A stretch of DNA of 64,000 bases from positions 1 to 64,000 of IMG/VR virus record IMGVR_UViG_3300009155_000051. One strand, given 5' to 3'. The stretch is from a virus. The notes beneath the pieces were generated by a model. That model was not told the origin of the DNA. It worked only from the letters and a program-made list of their open reading frames with translations, and ran no database searches. The position numbers were made by a program, and so were the translations under genes. Of the stretch, positions 7,522 through 16,095 are shown piece after piece (the stretch's first letter is position 1; the number at the start of each line of letters is the position of its first letter).

Positions 7522-8340
7522 ATGGAAAAGCACAAATTATTAACCTTAGTAAAAAAAACAGGTAGAAGTTTTAAGAATCAAAGTCCTACCGGAGTATATA
7601 GAATGATATTAGAAAATAATCATTATGAAGCATTATCTCACGTTCTTAACGCTAAAGACTTGGTAATCTATTCATTATTGGCCCCACGTTTTAATATGGA
7701 ATCAGATATTGATGAAGACTACGATAGAATTGAATATAATATGTTCACAATTGAATTAGTTGAAGTGTATGATACTGAACCTGAGGTTGAATGTGACGAG
7801 TGTTACGGTAGTCGTTTTGAAAATTGTGACCAATGTGATGGTACAGGTGAGCAAGAATGTAGTCGTTGCGATAATACCGGTGAAGAAGATTGTGATTATT
7901 GTGATGGTTCAGGTGTTGATGAAGAAGGTGAAGAATGTGATATGTGTCAAGGAGCCGGTAAAACAACCTGCGGAAGATGTAATGGTGATGGTAACGAATC
8001 CTGTGGATATTGTGGTGGTGATGGAGATGTTCAGTGCGGATATTGTGATGGTGATGGTAAAATAGAATCAAAAGATTCTGCTGAAATAACTTATACTGAT
8101 TTTGTTTCTTGGAGTGGTCGTTGGAAAATGTATTTCTCAGGACTAAAACACGATGACCAAGTGGATAAAGAAGATGCTGATAATTTCTATAACAATAACC
8201 AAACTTTAATATTAAGAGACTACCGAGAAATTTCTGAAGATTATCAAGGTTATGAAAATGGAGATACTTTCTTATTTAATATGGAAGAAAAACCCAATAT
8301 TATTACTAGAGCTAACGGTAAAGGTGTTGTTGTTATTTAA
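7522..8340 (+). CDS. DnaJ-type zinc-finger repeat protein (eight CxxC repeats)
   Basis: 272 residues. Residues about 90-180 hold eight successive CxxCxGxG-like units (CDECYGSR, CDQCDGTG, CSRCDNTG, CDYCDGSG, CDMCQGAG, CGRCNGDG, CGYCGGDG, CGYCDGDG). DnaJ zinc domains have only four. There is no J domain; the N- and C-terminal parts are unrelated acidic domains. It probably binds about four zinc ions and acts as a protein-binding or redox scaffold, by analogy with DnaJ; this is inference. Stop overlaps that of the convergent gene. Confidence 0.85.
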   Translation: MEKHKLLTLVKKTGRSFKNQSPTGVYRMILENNHYEALSHVLNAKDLVIYSLLAPRFNMESDIDEDYDRIEYNMFTIELVEVYDTEPEVECDECYGSRFENCDQCDGTGEQECSRCDNTGEEDCDYCDGSGVDEEGEECDMCQGAGKTTCGRCNGDGNESCGYCGGDGDVQCGYCDGDGKIESKDSAEITYTDFVSWSGRWKMYFSGLKHDDQVDKEDADNFYNNNQTLILRDYREISEDYQGYENGDTFLFNMEEKPNIITRANGKGVVVI

Positions 8341-8882
8341 TCTGCAAAATTACGATAAGTCTCTAAATGTAATTTTATAACATTATAGACCTGTGGTAAA
8401 TAAAATCTTCTTATCCATCTATCATATAGAGCAAGATTCTCAAAACCATCTTTCCATTTAATAAATGTATAAGGTTCACTTCTATCTAAATCACCTTCAG
8501 TATATGAAAATTTATCATTAAAAAAATCAACACCATCATATGAATTGGTATCAACCGGAATACCATCATTAACATCCCAAAATGGTGTTGCTAACGAATA
8601 TGTAATTTCTTCTTTATAGTCACGCCAATTATCCTCAGACCAATCACAATACCAATCTACGGTACCACTAAATCCCTCAAAACTTATCTGACAATTTTTG
8701 TATTTCATTGGAAATAAACCCTCCTTAATTAAATCACCAAGAATATCATTTGCCATACTCAAATCAATATAACACTCACTTCGTCTAATTAATTCAAGTT
8801 TTGATAACCCTGTCATAGTAGATGATTTCTCTATTCCAAAGTCAGTAATTAAATCATTTAATACTTTTTTTCTATCTTTCAT
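8337..8882 (-). CDS. Acidic hypothetical protein
   Basis: 181 residues, rich in Trp and Asp (GFSGTVDWYCDWSEDNWRDYKEEITYS), with the N-terminal segment MKDRKKVLNDLITDFGIEKSSTMTGLSKLELIRRS likely helical. Its stop shares TTAA with the convergent upstream gene. CATATTTATTAAATAG, a late-type element variant, precedes the ATG by about 20 nt. Function unknown. Confidence 0.7.
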   Translation of the reverse strand: MKDRKKVLNDLITDFGIEKSSTMTGLSKLELIRRSECYIDLSMANDILGDLIKEGLFPMKYKNCQISFEGFSGTVDWYCDWSEDNWRDYKEEITYSLATPFWDVNDGIPVDTNSYDGVDFFNDKFSYTEGDLDRSEPYTFIKWKDGFENLALYDRWIRRFYLPQVYNVIKLHLETYRNFAD

Positions 8883-8911
8883 ATTCTTGTATTCTATTTA
8901 ATAAATATGTA

Positions 8912-8919
8912 TATTTATA
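8912..8919 (+). promoter_or_regulatory. TATTTATA late-type promoter element
   Basis: TATTTATA followed by GTT and then the ATG at 8923; a 3-nt gap, as at 3818 and 57662. Confidence 0.55.
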
Positions 8920-8922
8920 GTT

Positions 8923-9594
8923 ATGGTATCACAAAGATTAATAAAATTATATTACGACAAACTTAAAAAACCAACCATTATACACGGATTGGTGTTACAC
9001 CCATTTATGGTCGGTTATCAAATAAAGTGGGAAGTAGAAAACTCTAATGATGTTTCATTTGCCTCTACAGTAGTTGAAGGTCATCTTGAAGAGATGTTAC
9101 ACAACTTTTTAACATTAGCCGGTATTACAAATGCCCATTATCCTAGTTCAGGTCTTGATTGGTCACAACTATCAATAGATTATTGTAAATTAACTAAATC
9201 AGATGTTTATATCAATAAAGAAATTAGAAATAAAATAAATAGGTCATTTAATAATCTTAAAGAAATAACGTTAAATGATAGTGGTTCAATATTAATTGCG
9301 AAATGCTTTATTAAGGATTGGTCTATCGAATATGTTGAAACTGAAGCTCTTGGATTTCATTTAGATTTGGAACTATATAACCCTAAAATTGATAATGAAG
9401 ATGTTGATGACGACACATTACAAGATTATATTCAAAGTTTTATATATGACGATACAGCCCACGAACAAGAAACTGACATTATATGGAAAGCTGCGTCAAT
9501 AGTACAGAATGAGAAGAATCTTTTTGATGATGTTTATATGTATACACAAGCAATAATTGGTTATTACGATTCATTTGGAAATGGTTTAACTTAA
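8923..9594 (+). CDS. Hypothetical protein
   Basis: 223 residues. N-terminal basic segment MVSQRLIKLYYDKLKKPT, then mixed alpha/beta sequence and an acidic stretch IDNEDVDDDTLQDYIQ near residue 165. It is flanked by convergent neighbours on both sides and has its own late-type element. No family recognised. Confidence 0.7.
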   Translation: MVSQRLIKLYYDKLKKPTIIHGLVLHPFMVGYQIKWEVENSNDVSFASTVVEGHLEEMLHNFLTLAGITNAHYPSSGLDWSQLSIDYCKLTKSDVYINKEIRNKINRSFNNLKEITLNDSGSILIAKCFIKDWSIEYVETEALGFHLDLELYNPKIDNEDVDDDTLQDYIQSFIYDDTAHEQETDIIWKAASIVQNEKNLFDDVYMYTQAIIGYYDSFGNGLT

Positions 9595-9953
9595 TTAAAA
9601 GTTAAATCAACACAAACCATAGGTAAGAACTTTTCAATATTATCTAATATTTTATCTTCAATGTCATCTTTTACCCAACTTGGTAAATCCCCTATCATAT
9701 ATTTTTCCCAATCACCTTCAAATCCAACCATAACATCTGAGTCAAGATAAATAGTACCACTATATTTACAACCAGGTTCAGAATCCGTTGGACGAAGAAC
9801 AACACGGTTTACTGTAAACTTAATTTTCCAATCAGCATAATCATCATCCGAATGACTATACGGCATAGTGTATTGTCCCTCCATTTTATTGTCTTTATTA
9901 ACAATTCTACGGATTAATTCACCTAATTTATTTATTTTTTCTTTCGGTGTCAT
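9591..9953 (-). CDS. Hypothetical protein, tag-like N terminus
   Basis: 120 residues. Starts MTPKEKINKLGELIRRIVNKD, whose LGELIRRIV helix resembles the second half of the shared virion-type tag (for example MEELIRRILREE at 15628). The remainder is beta-rich with an acidic C terminus. The TAA overlaps that of the convergent gene; the ATG abuts the upstream stop. Function unknown. Confidence 0.65.
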   Translation of the reverse strand: MTPKEKINKLGELIRRIVNKDNKMEGQYTMPYSHSDDDYADWKIKFTVNRVVLRPTDSEPGCKYSGTIYLDSDVMVGFEGDWEKYMIGDLPSWVKDDIEDKILDNIEKFLPMVCVDLTFN

Positions 9954-10993
9954 TATATGTAATCAGGTAAAAACTCATTTATATATTTATCCACTAAACG
10001 ACTATCAGGGTAATCCGGTATTCTAAAATCAAGATAAGATTCATCACCGTTTTCCATTAAAGTATTCATCATTCCTATCCACGTACCAACACTGTCAATA
10101 TTATAATCATAATACCCCCAATTATTTTTTTCCGCAACATATTTGCGAATAGAGTCAACAACCTCATTTGGGTTAAATTTAATATAGTACACCTCTGTAA
10201 GTTTTTCAGGATTACCATATAACGCAACAGACTCCCATTTAGCACTTTTCATATCAAAGAATGTTTCCAATTCACTAGTAACATCATTATATACTTCCGT
10301 TTCATACGCACTATTATAAGCGTTTGAATGAATACCATATAAGTCACCTGACAAATCATCTAAATAATCATTATCAATTAAATACATAAACGATTCCTCA
10401 TCACCAATCACATTACCAACGTTTTCAGGTGTTAGATAAAAAATACCTTCATCATCAGCATAGTTATTAAACAAATCCGGACTATCATCATCAACCTCAA
10501 TTTTCCAATTGGTTAATCTATCTAAAATATATTTTTTTAATAGTTCCATATTTTCCGGATTAAGTTCTTCAATAACATCTCTATAGATATCATCTGTTGT
10601 ATTACCCCATCTTTCAAACATATCATTATCTTCCCCTAACACCGCTCTTGCAACATCTCTAGCTGTAGTGTCACGACCACCACCATAAAATAAATCAGCT
10701 AAGTCCTCTCTATCTCTAAGCCTTAAATAAAAGATACCATCTTTAGGTATTACATCAGATAGTTGTGCAATACATTTTTCTAATATTTCCTTATCATTAG
10801 CAATGTTTAACGAGTAATTTAATATCTCTATTTGATAATCACCTAAATTATTATCAAATGGGTCAATATAGTCCAATAAATCTTTTTTATGGAAAAATCT
10901 TAATATGTTTTCCACAGTTTCAAAATATGGTAATAATTCATCTATATCACCATTATTAAAGGCATTTACGTATTTTAAGTATTTCTCGTTCAT
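9953..10993 (-). CDS. Acidic hypothetical protein (346 aa)
   Basis: Strongly acidic, helical and Asn/Tyr-rich, with segments such as DLADLFYGGGRDTTARDVARAVLGEDNDMFERW and DLYGIHSNAYNSAYETEVYNDV. A similar composition is seen in the adjacent 10990-11511 product, suggesting a common functional module. Stop/start overlaps at both ends indicate one operon with 10990-11511 and 9591-9953. No family recognised. Confidence 0.7.
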   Translation of the reverse strand: MNEKYLKYVNAFNNGDIDELLPYFETVENILRFFHKKDLLDYIDPFDNNLGDYQIEILNYSLNIANDKEILEKCIAQLSDVIPKDGIFYLRLRDREDLADLFYGGGRDTTARDVARAVLGEDNDMFERWGNTTDDIYRDVIEELNPENMELLKKYILDRLTNWKIEVDDDSPDLFNNYADDEGIFYLTPENVGNVIGDEESFMYLIDNDYLDDLSGDLYGIHSNAYNSAYETEVYNDVTSELETFFDMKSAKWESVALYGNPEKLTEVYYIKFNPNEVVDSIRKYVAEKNNWGYYDYNIDSVGTWIGMMNTLMENGDESYLDFRIPDYPDSRLVDKYINEFLPDYI

Positions 10994-11511
10994 ATCTTAG
11001 TTTGACTTGTATAATCAGGTCTAAAGAATATTACTTTAATACCTGTTTTTGATGTTATGTTCTCTTTGAAATAATCATTGATTCCCCAATTTACCTCATC
11101 ACTTACTTCCCAACCGTAATCATCATTGTTTAGAGCATCATCTAAACTCATATGGTCACCACCTATATCAACACTACCAGCTAAATCATCAACCTTAACT
11201 TTAACGGTAACAAATGGTGCATCATCATTTAATCCCCATTTCTTAATATCGGTCACCTCAAAGAAAAAATTGTAAGCGCCAAAATTATTTATGTGGTGAC
11301 GATTTATAAGTAATAAGTTTTTAGCAAGGTCTTTTGATTGTTCCTCACCTCTCCATTCAATTAAGTATTTGTAGGCTTGGTCATAGGTAATCTCTTTATT
11401 ACCATCCAAACCAAATAGAGAAATAAAAGACTTATCTACACTACCACCATTTTTATCCCAATATCGGAATAAAATGTTTTTGTAATGAGATTCTGTAATG
11501 ATTATTTTCAT
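10990..11511 (-). CDS. Tagged hypothetical protein (MKIIITES N terminus)
   Basis: 173 residues starting MKIIITESHYKNILFRYW, the same eight-residue beginning as the 2798-3106 product although the remaining sequences differ. The body has acidic beta-rich segments (VTVKVKVDDLAGSVDIGGDHMSLDDAL). TATTTATAATTATAA lies 27 nt upstream, in the divergent gap shared with the DUF6915-like gene. Packaging by the tag is inferred. Confidence 0.72.
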   Translation of the reverse strand: MKIIITESHYKNILFRYWDKNGGSVDKSFISLFGLDGNKEITYDQAYKYLIEWRGEEQSKDLAKNLLLINRHHINNFGAYNFFFEVTDIKKWGLNDDAPFVTVKVKVDDLAGSVDIGGDHMSLDDALNNDDYGWEVSDEVNWGINDYFKENITSKTGIKVIFFRPDYTSQTKI

Positions 11512-11538
11512 TTATTATTTCGTTTCTTAAATTATAAT

Positions 11539-11546
11539 TATAAATA
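11539..11546 (-). promoter_or_regulatory. TATTTATA late-type promoter element
   Basis: In the 50-nt gap between divergent genes (11511 and 11562); minus strand reads TATTTATAATTA. On the plus strand the same site reads TATAAATAGTTAAAA 15 nt before the ATG at 11562. Confidence 0.4.
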
Positions 11547-11561
11547 GTTAAAACTATAGAA

Positions 11562-11912
11562 ATGGCACATCCAATTTTACATTCAAAATCCTCCGCTAAG
11601 AAGTTTGGTGGTATATGGGAAGATTATATCCACTTACATAACTGGTTGGACGAAACCAAAGGATGGTATGGACATTCATTACATAGAGTCTTTAGACATC
11701 ACTCTGAAGGAATATTTGAGATGGAGCAGAAGTTCGGCCCATCATTCATAAATAGTGACGGAAAAGTCGTCTATACTCGTTATGTGGGTGAACAACACAT
11801 CAAAGAGGACTGTTTTAATTACGTACCATCAGCAAAAGAGTGGATGTTAGCATTAGATGCTAAGGAAAAACCTGTATGGATGACTAGAACATTAGATATT
11901 AATGTAGATTAA
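11562..11912 (+). CDS. DUF6915-like protein
   Basis: 116 residues. The pattern MAHPILHSKSSAKKFGG...YIHLHNWLDETKGWYGHSLHRVFRHHSEGIFEMEQKFGPSFINSDGKVVYTRYVGEQHIKED is the conserved signature of the DUF6915 family, found in phages and bacteria. The many conserved His (HLHNW, HRVFRHH, GEQH) suggest metal binding, possibly a nuclease, but the family has no assigned function known to me. Followed after 22 nt by an acidic gene with its own element. Confidence 0.8.
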   Translation: MAHPILHSKSSAKKFGGIWEDYIHLHNWLDETKGWYGHSLHRVFRHHSEGIFEMEQKFGPSFINSDGKVVYTRYVGEQHIKEDCFNYVPSAKEWMLALDAKEKPVWMTRTLDINVD

Positions 11913-11914
11913 TA

Positions 11915-11922
11915 TATTTATA
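11915..11922 (+). promoter_or_regulatory. TATTTATA late-type promoter element
   Basis: TATTTATAGTAAAAAG, 12 nt before the ATG at 11935; the extended sequence is identical to the element at 57750. Confidence 0.55.
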
Positions 11923-11934
11923 GTAAAAAGATTT

Positions 11935-12633
11935 ATGAATGTACCACAATTAACTCCGGAAGAATTAAAAACTTTACAAGTATTTGCATATTATTGCCGT
12001 TCAAACGGTGCCGACGATGTATTTACAACATTTTATTTATCTGCTTGTAGCAGAGATTGGCAAGACGATGATTGGTCTTCAAATCAAATACGTAAATCTA
12101 TTGAAAGTTATGATAAAATTGATGAACTTATTGAAAAATTAGTTGATAACGAGTCAATTACTGATGAATTTACCGAATGTGATGGCTCACAACGAATTGA
12201 AGTTGAAATTGATTGTAAAGAAAGAATGTTAATAATAAACGCCTACCAAACTGTTTATGGTTCTGAACCACACGGTAGTGATTACAGTTTAGAAGATATT
12301 GAATCTAGCTATGGTGAGGAAGCATTAAAAGCTGTTGAAGAATTATTTGAAAGACTTGATGGAGCAAATGCTACCGTTGATTTTAGTGGTGGAGGTGACG
12401 ACGGTTACATTGAAGATGATATGATGATTGGTGGAGAACGATATGATATACCAAAACCTATTGAAGAATTACTTTATTCAATGTTAAACGGTAGTCACGC
12501 AGGATGGGAAAATAATGAAGGAGCCCAAGGAAGTTGGGAATTTGTCTCAAGAGATAAAACTGTAGTATTTGATTTTAATTATAACACCGAAGAAGAAGAA
12601 AGTGTTGACTTAGATTACATAATAAGATTCTAA
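11935..12633 (+). CDS. Acidic hypothetical protein
   Basis: 232 residues, very acidic. Contains TVDFSGGGDDGYIEDDMM and SMLNGSHAGWENNEGAQGSWEF, a pattern of a small beta domain seen in other uncharacterised phage proteins. Starts MNVPQLTPEELKTLQVF. A hairpin follows the stop. Function unknown. Confidence 0.7.
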   Translation: MNVPQLTPEELKTLQVFAYYCRSNGADDVFTTFYLSACSRDWQDDDWSSNQIRKSIESYDKIDELIEKLVDNESITDEFTECDGSQRIEVEIDCKERMLIINAYQTVYGSEPHGSDYSLEDIESSYGEEALKAVEELFERLDGANATVDFSGGGDDGYIEDDMMIGGERYDIPKPIEELLYSMLNGSHAGWENNEGAQGSWEFVSRDKTVVFDFNYNTEEEESVDLDYIIRF

Positions 12634-12641
12634 AAAAACAA

Positions 12642-12665
12642 AACCCCCACTGTTAAGTGAGGGTT
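12642..12665 (-). terminator. Intrinsic terminator (minus strand)
   Basis: AACCCTCACT-TAAC-AGTGGGGGTT stem (one mismatch) followed on the minus strand by TTGTTTTTTT. It ends the transcript carrying 12675-12794; its plus-strand side has no U-run. Confidence 0.75.
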
Positions 12666-12674
12666 AGGTTATAG

Positions 12675-12794
12675 TCAGGTTGGAAGTTCAATAAGTAAAT
12701 CAAAAAGAGTTTTAAGTTTTGACAAATTAATTTTGAACTGCTGAGTGTTGAGGTTTGAGTACTTTATCATCATCAAAACGTCGACGACTTTCAT
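12675..12794 (-). CDS. Small hypothetical protein (39 aa)
   Basis: MKVVDVLMMIKYSNLNTQQ...LSKLKTLFDLLIELPT, an amphipathic helical peptide with no rare features, followed 10 nt later by a terminator hairpin. It explains the otherwise empty 226-base interval 12634-12859. Coding status is not certain at this length. Confidence 0.4.
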   Translation of the reverse strand: MKVVDVLMMIKYSNLNTQQFKINLSKLKTLFDLLIELPT

Positions 12795-12859
12795 AATGAG
12801 TTTGTAGGTAATACGGAATAGTCCATATATATTACATTATATTCCTTCCGGACACTGAA

Positions 12860-13048
12860 CTATACTTTAGGAACCCCACACTCAAAACAAGTTTTAACAA
12901 TGATGAAATATCCACCTTCGTTATACAACTTTAAATATTCATCAGGGTTTTCCGGCTTAACATATTTGGTTGGTCTTAGATAAGTTCTCTCAACCGGTTT
13001 TTCTATATGACAAAAATCACATTCGTCAAACTCCACATCACCACTCAT
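12860..13048 (-). CDS. Small putative zinc-binding protein (62 aa)
   Basis: The open frame runs to 13144 but overlaps the upstream gene; the ATG at 13048, just after that gene's stop, gives MSGDVEFDECDFCHIEKPVERTYLRP. CDFC and the C-terminal CFECG make a CxxC...CxxC zinc ribbon. Likely nucleic-acid or protein binding; function unknown. Confidence 0.65.
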   Translation of the reverse strand: MSGDVEFDECDFCHIEKPVERTYLRPTKYVKPENPDEYLKLYNEGGYFIIVKTCFECGVPKV

Positions 13049-13049
13049 A

Positions 13050-13487
13050 TTAAATTTCGGTGATTTGATTATGGTTATCCAAAATATCTTGAATCTCTTC
13101 AATTTGTCCTTCCATATGTTTAACCATCTCGTCTCTCTCAACAATTGAGATTTCCGTCTCTTTCACAGCAGGTGTCTCACGATTTCTTGAGTAGTAATCC
13201 TGAACAATCCCCTCATTACAATCTAAGTTTTTAATTCTCGCAATCATAGACTTCAATTCTGACAATCTAAAAATGTAACCATACACCGGTCCATTTGCTC
13301 TGTGGATATTTGATTTAAGTTCCACTAACTCATTACTTTTTTGGTTAAGTAATTCCATTGATTCTTTAGCCGAATAGGGTCTAACATTCCCAACCTCAAC
13401 CGAGTTGTATGTTGCCACTCTAGTGTGTAAATCTAAAATCTCTTTAACCAATCGGTTTTTCTCTTTTAAAGCTTTCTTTATGTTCAT
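13050..13487 (-). CDS. DIP1984/septicolysin-like family protein
   Basis: 145 residues with the family layout: N-terminal helix ALKEKNRLVKEILDLHTRV, NELVELKSNIHRANGPVYGYIFRLSELKSMIARIKNL, and a C-terminal helix ending HNQITEI, parallel to the NWTTEL ending of the family. All-helical, probably coiled coil. Function is not established; the septicolysin name in some databases is not evidence of toxicity. Confidence 0.65.
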   Translation of the reverse strand: MNIKKALKEKNRLVKEILDLHTRVATYNSVEVGNVRPYSAKESMELLNQKSNELVELKSNIHRANGPVYGYIFRLSELKSMIARIKNLDCNEGIVQDYYSRNRETPAVKETEISIVERDEMVKHMEGQIEEIQDILDNHNQITEI

Positions 13488-13545
13488 AATAAAATTGTTT
13501 TATTGTTTGTTTGTATAGTATAATCAATTTAAATCAAAAGTCAAA

Positions 13546-13881
13546 TTACCACACCTCATATCCGAATACTTTGAACTCACTACCACGTAAATCTTTTGCC
13601 GATTCTTCCATAACATCTGTAATATGTTTTTTAAAATCATCCGGTGTCATCAACACTCCTTCCACAAAACCAAATATTTGTGCGGTAGTATTAACAAACA
13701 CTAATAAATCATCCTCTCTAGAATCCGGGATATTATTGGTCACTACAAAGAAATATTCCCTTGGCTCCGAATAACCCCAATGTAAATAATAGAACCGATA
13801 CTCAGGGTGTCTTCTCATTTGGGGAAACTCCTTGTATATCTCAGACAACAAGGAGTTTAGTCTTCTACAGTACTGTGACAT
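13546..13881 (-). CDS. Hypothetical protein
   Basis: 111 residues, aromatic-rich (HPEYRFYYLHWGYSEPREYFFVVTNN) then alpha/beta. It overlaps the upstream gene's stop by one base at 13881 (TAATG type), indicating an operon driven by the host-like promoter at 14649. No family recognised. Confidence 0.65.
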   Translation of the reverse strand: MSQYCRRLNSLLSEIYKEFPQMRRHPEYRFYYLHWGYSEPREYFFVVTNNIPDSREDDLLVFVNTTAQIFGFVEGVLMTPDDFKKHITDVMEESAKDLRGSEFKVFGYEVW

Positions 13882-14627
13882 TATATCATTTTTAAGATGA
13901 TTTCTGTCTTACCTTCCCATTTCTTAACCTGAGACTTAGGTACCCAAAATTCCATTTCGCCAATCTCTTCAACTCTTCTCAAGTAATCCTCACGGAATCT
14001 GTCAGCTTGACTTATGTCAGTGATGTAAGGGATTCTCATATGTTTAGCACAAGTCTTTCCAACTCCGGTTAACATTGAGAACTCATCAGTCAATGTTTTA
14101 GCACAACATCTACAAACTTTATTTCTCCCTACTGTCATCTTACCTGAAAACTTAATCGCTTTTGGTGAAACCGCCAACAATTTAGTAATATCTATAATCA
14201 TTGGGTTAAATTCTAATCCATAAGTCTCTTTCATTTGTTGACCAATCTTAAGTCCAACAGTTACAGTCTCTCCCGGAGTAGGTATTCTCAACTTGTGAGT
14301 GTTTGCCTTATCAATATCTTTTTGAATTTGATTCAACGTAGCGTTCACTTGTTTGTCAGACAAAGTTCCGTATTTAATTAACTTACTTTTGATTTCGTTA
14401 ACAAAACTGTTTGGTCCGTCATACTTAGCAATCTTTTGTAAGTCTTCTGACATTGTCTCAACGTTAACCGTTGTTTTAACACTTTTAAGTGCTTTCTCAG
14501 CAAATTCCATTTGTTTTGGTGTTAATTGACCCCATCTTTGTAAAGATGATTTAAGGTTTAATAAAAATTGGTTAGAACCTTCGTAATTTCTAACTCTTGA
14601 AACGGTGGTAGTAGTGGTAGTTGTCAT
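13881..14627 (-). CDS. DUF6011-like zinc-binding protein
   Basis: 248 residues. I start at MTTTTTTTVSRVRNYEG because the promoter -7 element covers the more distal ATG at 14651. Two copies of a helical SLQRWGQLTPKQMEFAEKAL/LIKYGTLSDKQVNATLNQI motif are near residues 25-45 and 77-97; a C-terminal CRCCAKTLTDEFSMLTGVGKTCAKH matches the DUF6011 zinc site. The pair of LTxKQ segments resembles proteins that accompany phage DNA metabolism. Role unknown. Confidence 0.75.
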   Translation of the reverse strand: MTTTTTTTVSRVRNYEGSNQFLLNLKSSLQRWGQLTPKQMEFAEKALKSVKTTVNVETMSEDLQKIAKYDGPNSFVNEIKSKLIKYGTLSDKQVNATLNQIQKDIDKANTHKLRIPTPGETVTVGLKIGQQMKETYGLEFNPMIIDITKLLAVSPKAIKFSGKMTVGRNKVCRCCAKTLTDEFSMLTGVGKTCAKHMRIPYITDISQADRFREDYLRRVEEIGEMEFWVPKSQVKKWEGKTEIILKMI

Positions 14628-14648
14628 AATATATCTGTTTTGTGAGTA

Positions 14649-14679
14649 CAAAGATAATACTTTATTTTATATAAACAAA
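14649..14679 (-). promoter_or_regulatory. Host-like promoter TTTG-N19-TATCTTTG
   Basis: TATCTTTG (14649-14656) with TTTG (14676-14679), 19-nt spacer; the -33 TTTG is the end of the terminator T-run just upstream. Drives 13881-14627, 21 nt downstream. Confidence 0.8.
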
Positions 14680-14684
14680 AAAAA

Positions 14685-14699
14685 GGAACTAAATGTTCC
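14685..14699. terminator. Intrinsic terminator (T-runs on both sides)
   Basis: GGAAC-loop-GTTCC stem with eight T on each strand. On the minus strand it ends the 16425-14708 operon. Confidence 0.75.
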
Positions 14700-14707
14700 T
14701 CTTTTTT

Positions 14708-15628
14708 TTAATTTGTTAATTCTATCACCGTGTTACCATCCGTTAAGTATTTTGGGTAAGTCCTCAGTATGTCTTGTTTAATTGTTTTCATAATGTTTTC
14801 CACTAGTTCAGGGTTGTCTTTGAAGTTGGAATCCGGAATCATTTTTCTATCAACCATTTTACCTGCTTTAAGAATTTTAACATATAGTTTAATCTTACCG
14901 TCAACCTCTTCAACATCGTTAATCATAAAATTAACTCTGTGAGCATTTTCCCCCCAACCACCACTAATTAATTTTGATTGGTTAGTTACACTATCTTTAT
15001 TCCCAACAAAGTTTGTAACTCTATCCGTATTAACTCTTTCAAGATTATAACGACCATCCATAAGACGTTCTATTTCACCCTTAGTTACACCAATAACATC
15101 TGAGTTTAAGTTTGAATCAAATTTAACAGGGTTGACTTGACTCATTTGTTTTATTGTTGAACTAGAATAAGTATCTAAAGTTCTATACCATTGATTATTA
15201 ATGAACAAGAATACTGGATACCAACCATACGATTTAATCACATAGTACCAATCATTATTATTATTCACATCCCATTGTCCTTCAACATTTGAACCTTTGA
15301 ACGGCATTCTAGCTGAAGCGTATTCATAAGCAGAATTGTTTGCAACTTTCTTTTGTTTGAATTGTTTAAAATCCTTAAAGTTTTCTTTGGTTATATTTTC
15401 GTAATCACCTTCCGGTCTGAAATTGGCGGTATAAACTTCATAATAAAAATTTGACTGATTAGACGATAAACCAAGAACCGGCAACATAGACTTAAGAAAT
15501 TTTAACATTTCCGGTTTAGTCTTAGTCTCCTTTTTATGTTTATCAATATACTTGAATAACATAATTTCCTTTTTAGTTAAAGGTCCTTCTTGTTCTTCTC
15601 GTAATATACGTCTAATTAATTCTTCCAT
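14708..15628 (-). CDS. Tagged hypothetical protein (MEELIRRILREEQEG)
   Basis: 306 residues. Starts MEELIRRILREEQEGPLTKKEI, equivalent to the second half of the shared tag with an LxE site. The body has a mixed alpha/beta domain with NNDWYYVIKSYGWYPVFLFINNQWYRT and a polar C-terminal domain. Part of a four-gene run with the ferritin-like gene. No function recognised; virion association is inferred. Confidence 0.68.
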   Translation of the reverse strand: MEELIRRILREEQEGPLTKKEIMLFKYIDKHKKETKTKPEMLKFLKSMLPVLGLSSNQSNFYYEVYTANFRPEGDYENITKENFKDFKQFKQKKVANNSAYEYASARMPFKGSNVEGQWDVNNNNDWYYVIKSYGWYPVFLFINNQWYRTLDTYSSSTIKQMSQVNPVKFDSNLNSDVIGVTKGEIERLMDGRYNLERVNTDRVTNFVGNKDSVTNQSKLISGGWGENAHRVNFMINDVEEVDGKIKLYVKILKAGKMVDRKMIPDSNFKDNPELVENIMKTIKQDILRTYPKYLTDGNTVIELTN

Positions 15629-15629
15629 A

Positions 15630-16094
15630 TTATTTTAAGAATCTTAATTTATATAACGTAGAATAGATTAATTCTTGAATTGTATCAATTTGATTTTGAA
15701 TGTAAGATTCTTTCACACTTTTTCTTTCTTTTTCAATTGCAAGGTCTAACGCTTTGAAGTATTTAATTAATTGTTCCACACTTTGATAATCTTCAAGTTT
15801 TATTGAATCATATCCTGTAATGATATCGTGTTTACCTTGATAACTTTCAACTAAACCATCTGTTAAATCACCAATACCTTCATAAAATCCACCCAAAGCC
15901 ATATGTTCAGCAAAAGATGATTGCGATTTTGTTTGCCAGTGAAATATGTGAACTTGGATTCTAGAGTGAAGTAATTTAGAAACTAATTTATTAATATTAC
16001 TTGTTTCAGTTTTTTCTTCTTGTTTAGTTTCCGGCTCTTCTTGTTCTCTCAAAAACATATCTTTTTTCTTGAATTGCATTAATTTTTTTTCCAT
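15630..16094 (-). CDS. Ferritin/Dps-like protein (DUF5856-type)
   Basis: 154 residues. Residues 33-154 form a helical bundle NKLVSKLLHSRIQVHIFHWQTKSQSSFAEHMALGGFYEGIGDLTDGLVESYQG, which matches the phage DUF5856 ferritin-like family with its conserved H..HW, H and E residues. The N terminus MEKKLMQFKKKDMFLREQEEPE is short, basic then acidic, and contains LREQE like the tag of the gene beside it. Could protect or bind DNA inside the virion by analogy with Dps, which is inference. One base from 14708-15628. Confidence 0.75.
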   Translation of the reverse strand: MEKKLMQFKKKDMFLREQEEPETKQEEKTETSNINKLVSKLLHSRIQVHIFHWQTKSQSSFAEHMALGGFYEGIGDLTDGLVESYQGKHDIITGYDSIKLEDYQSVEQLIKYFKALDLAIEKERKSVKESYIQNQIDTIQELIYSTLYKLRFLK

Positions 16095-16095
16095 T

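Noticed and set aside
7745-8071. Antisense His-rich open frame opposite the CxxC repeats
   Set aside because: It is the mirror of the cysteine/glycine codons of the 7522-8340 gene; His-rich repeats come from reverse-complement reading of the repeat. No promoter or start context.
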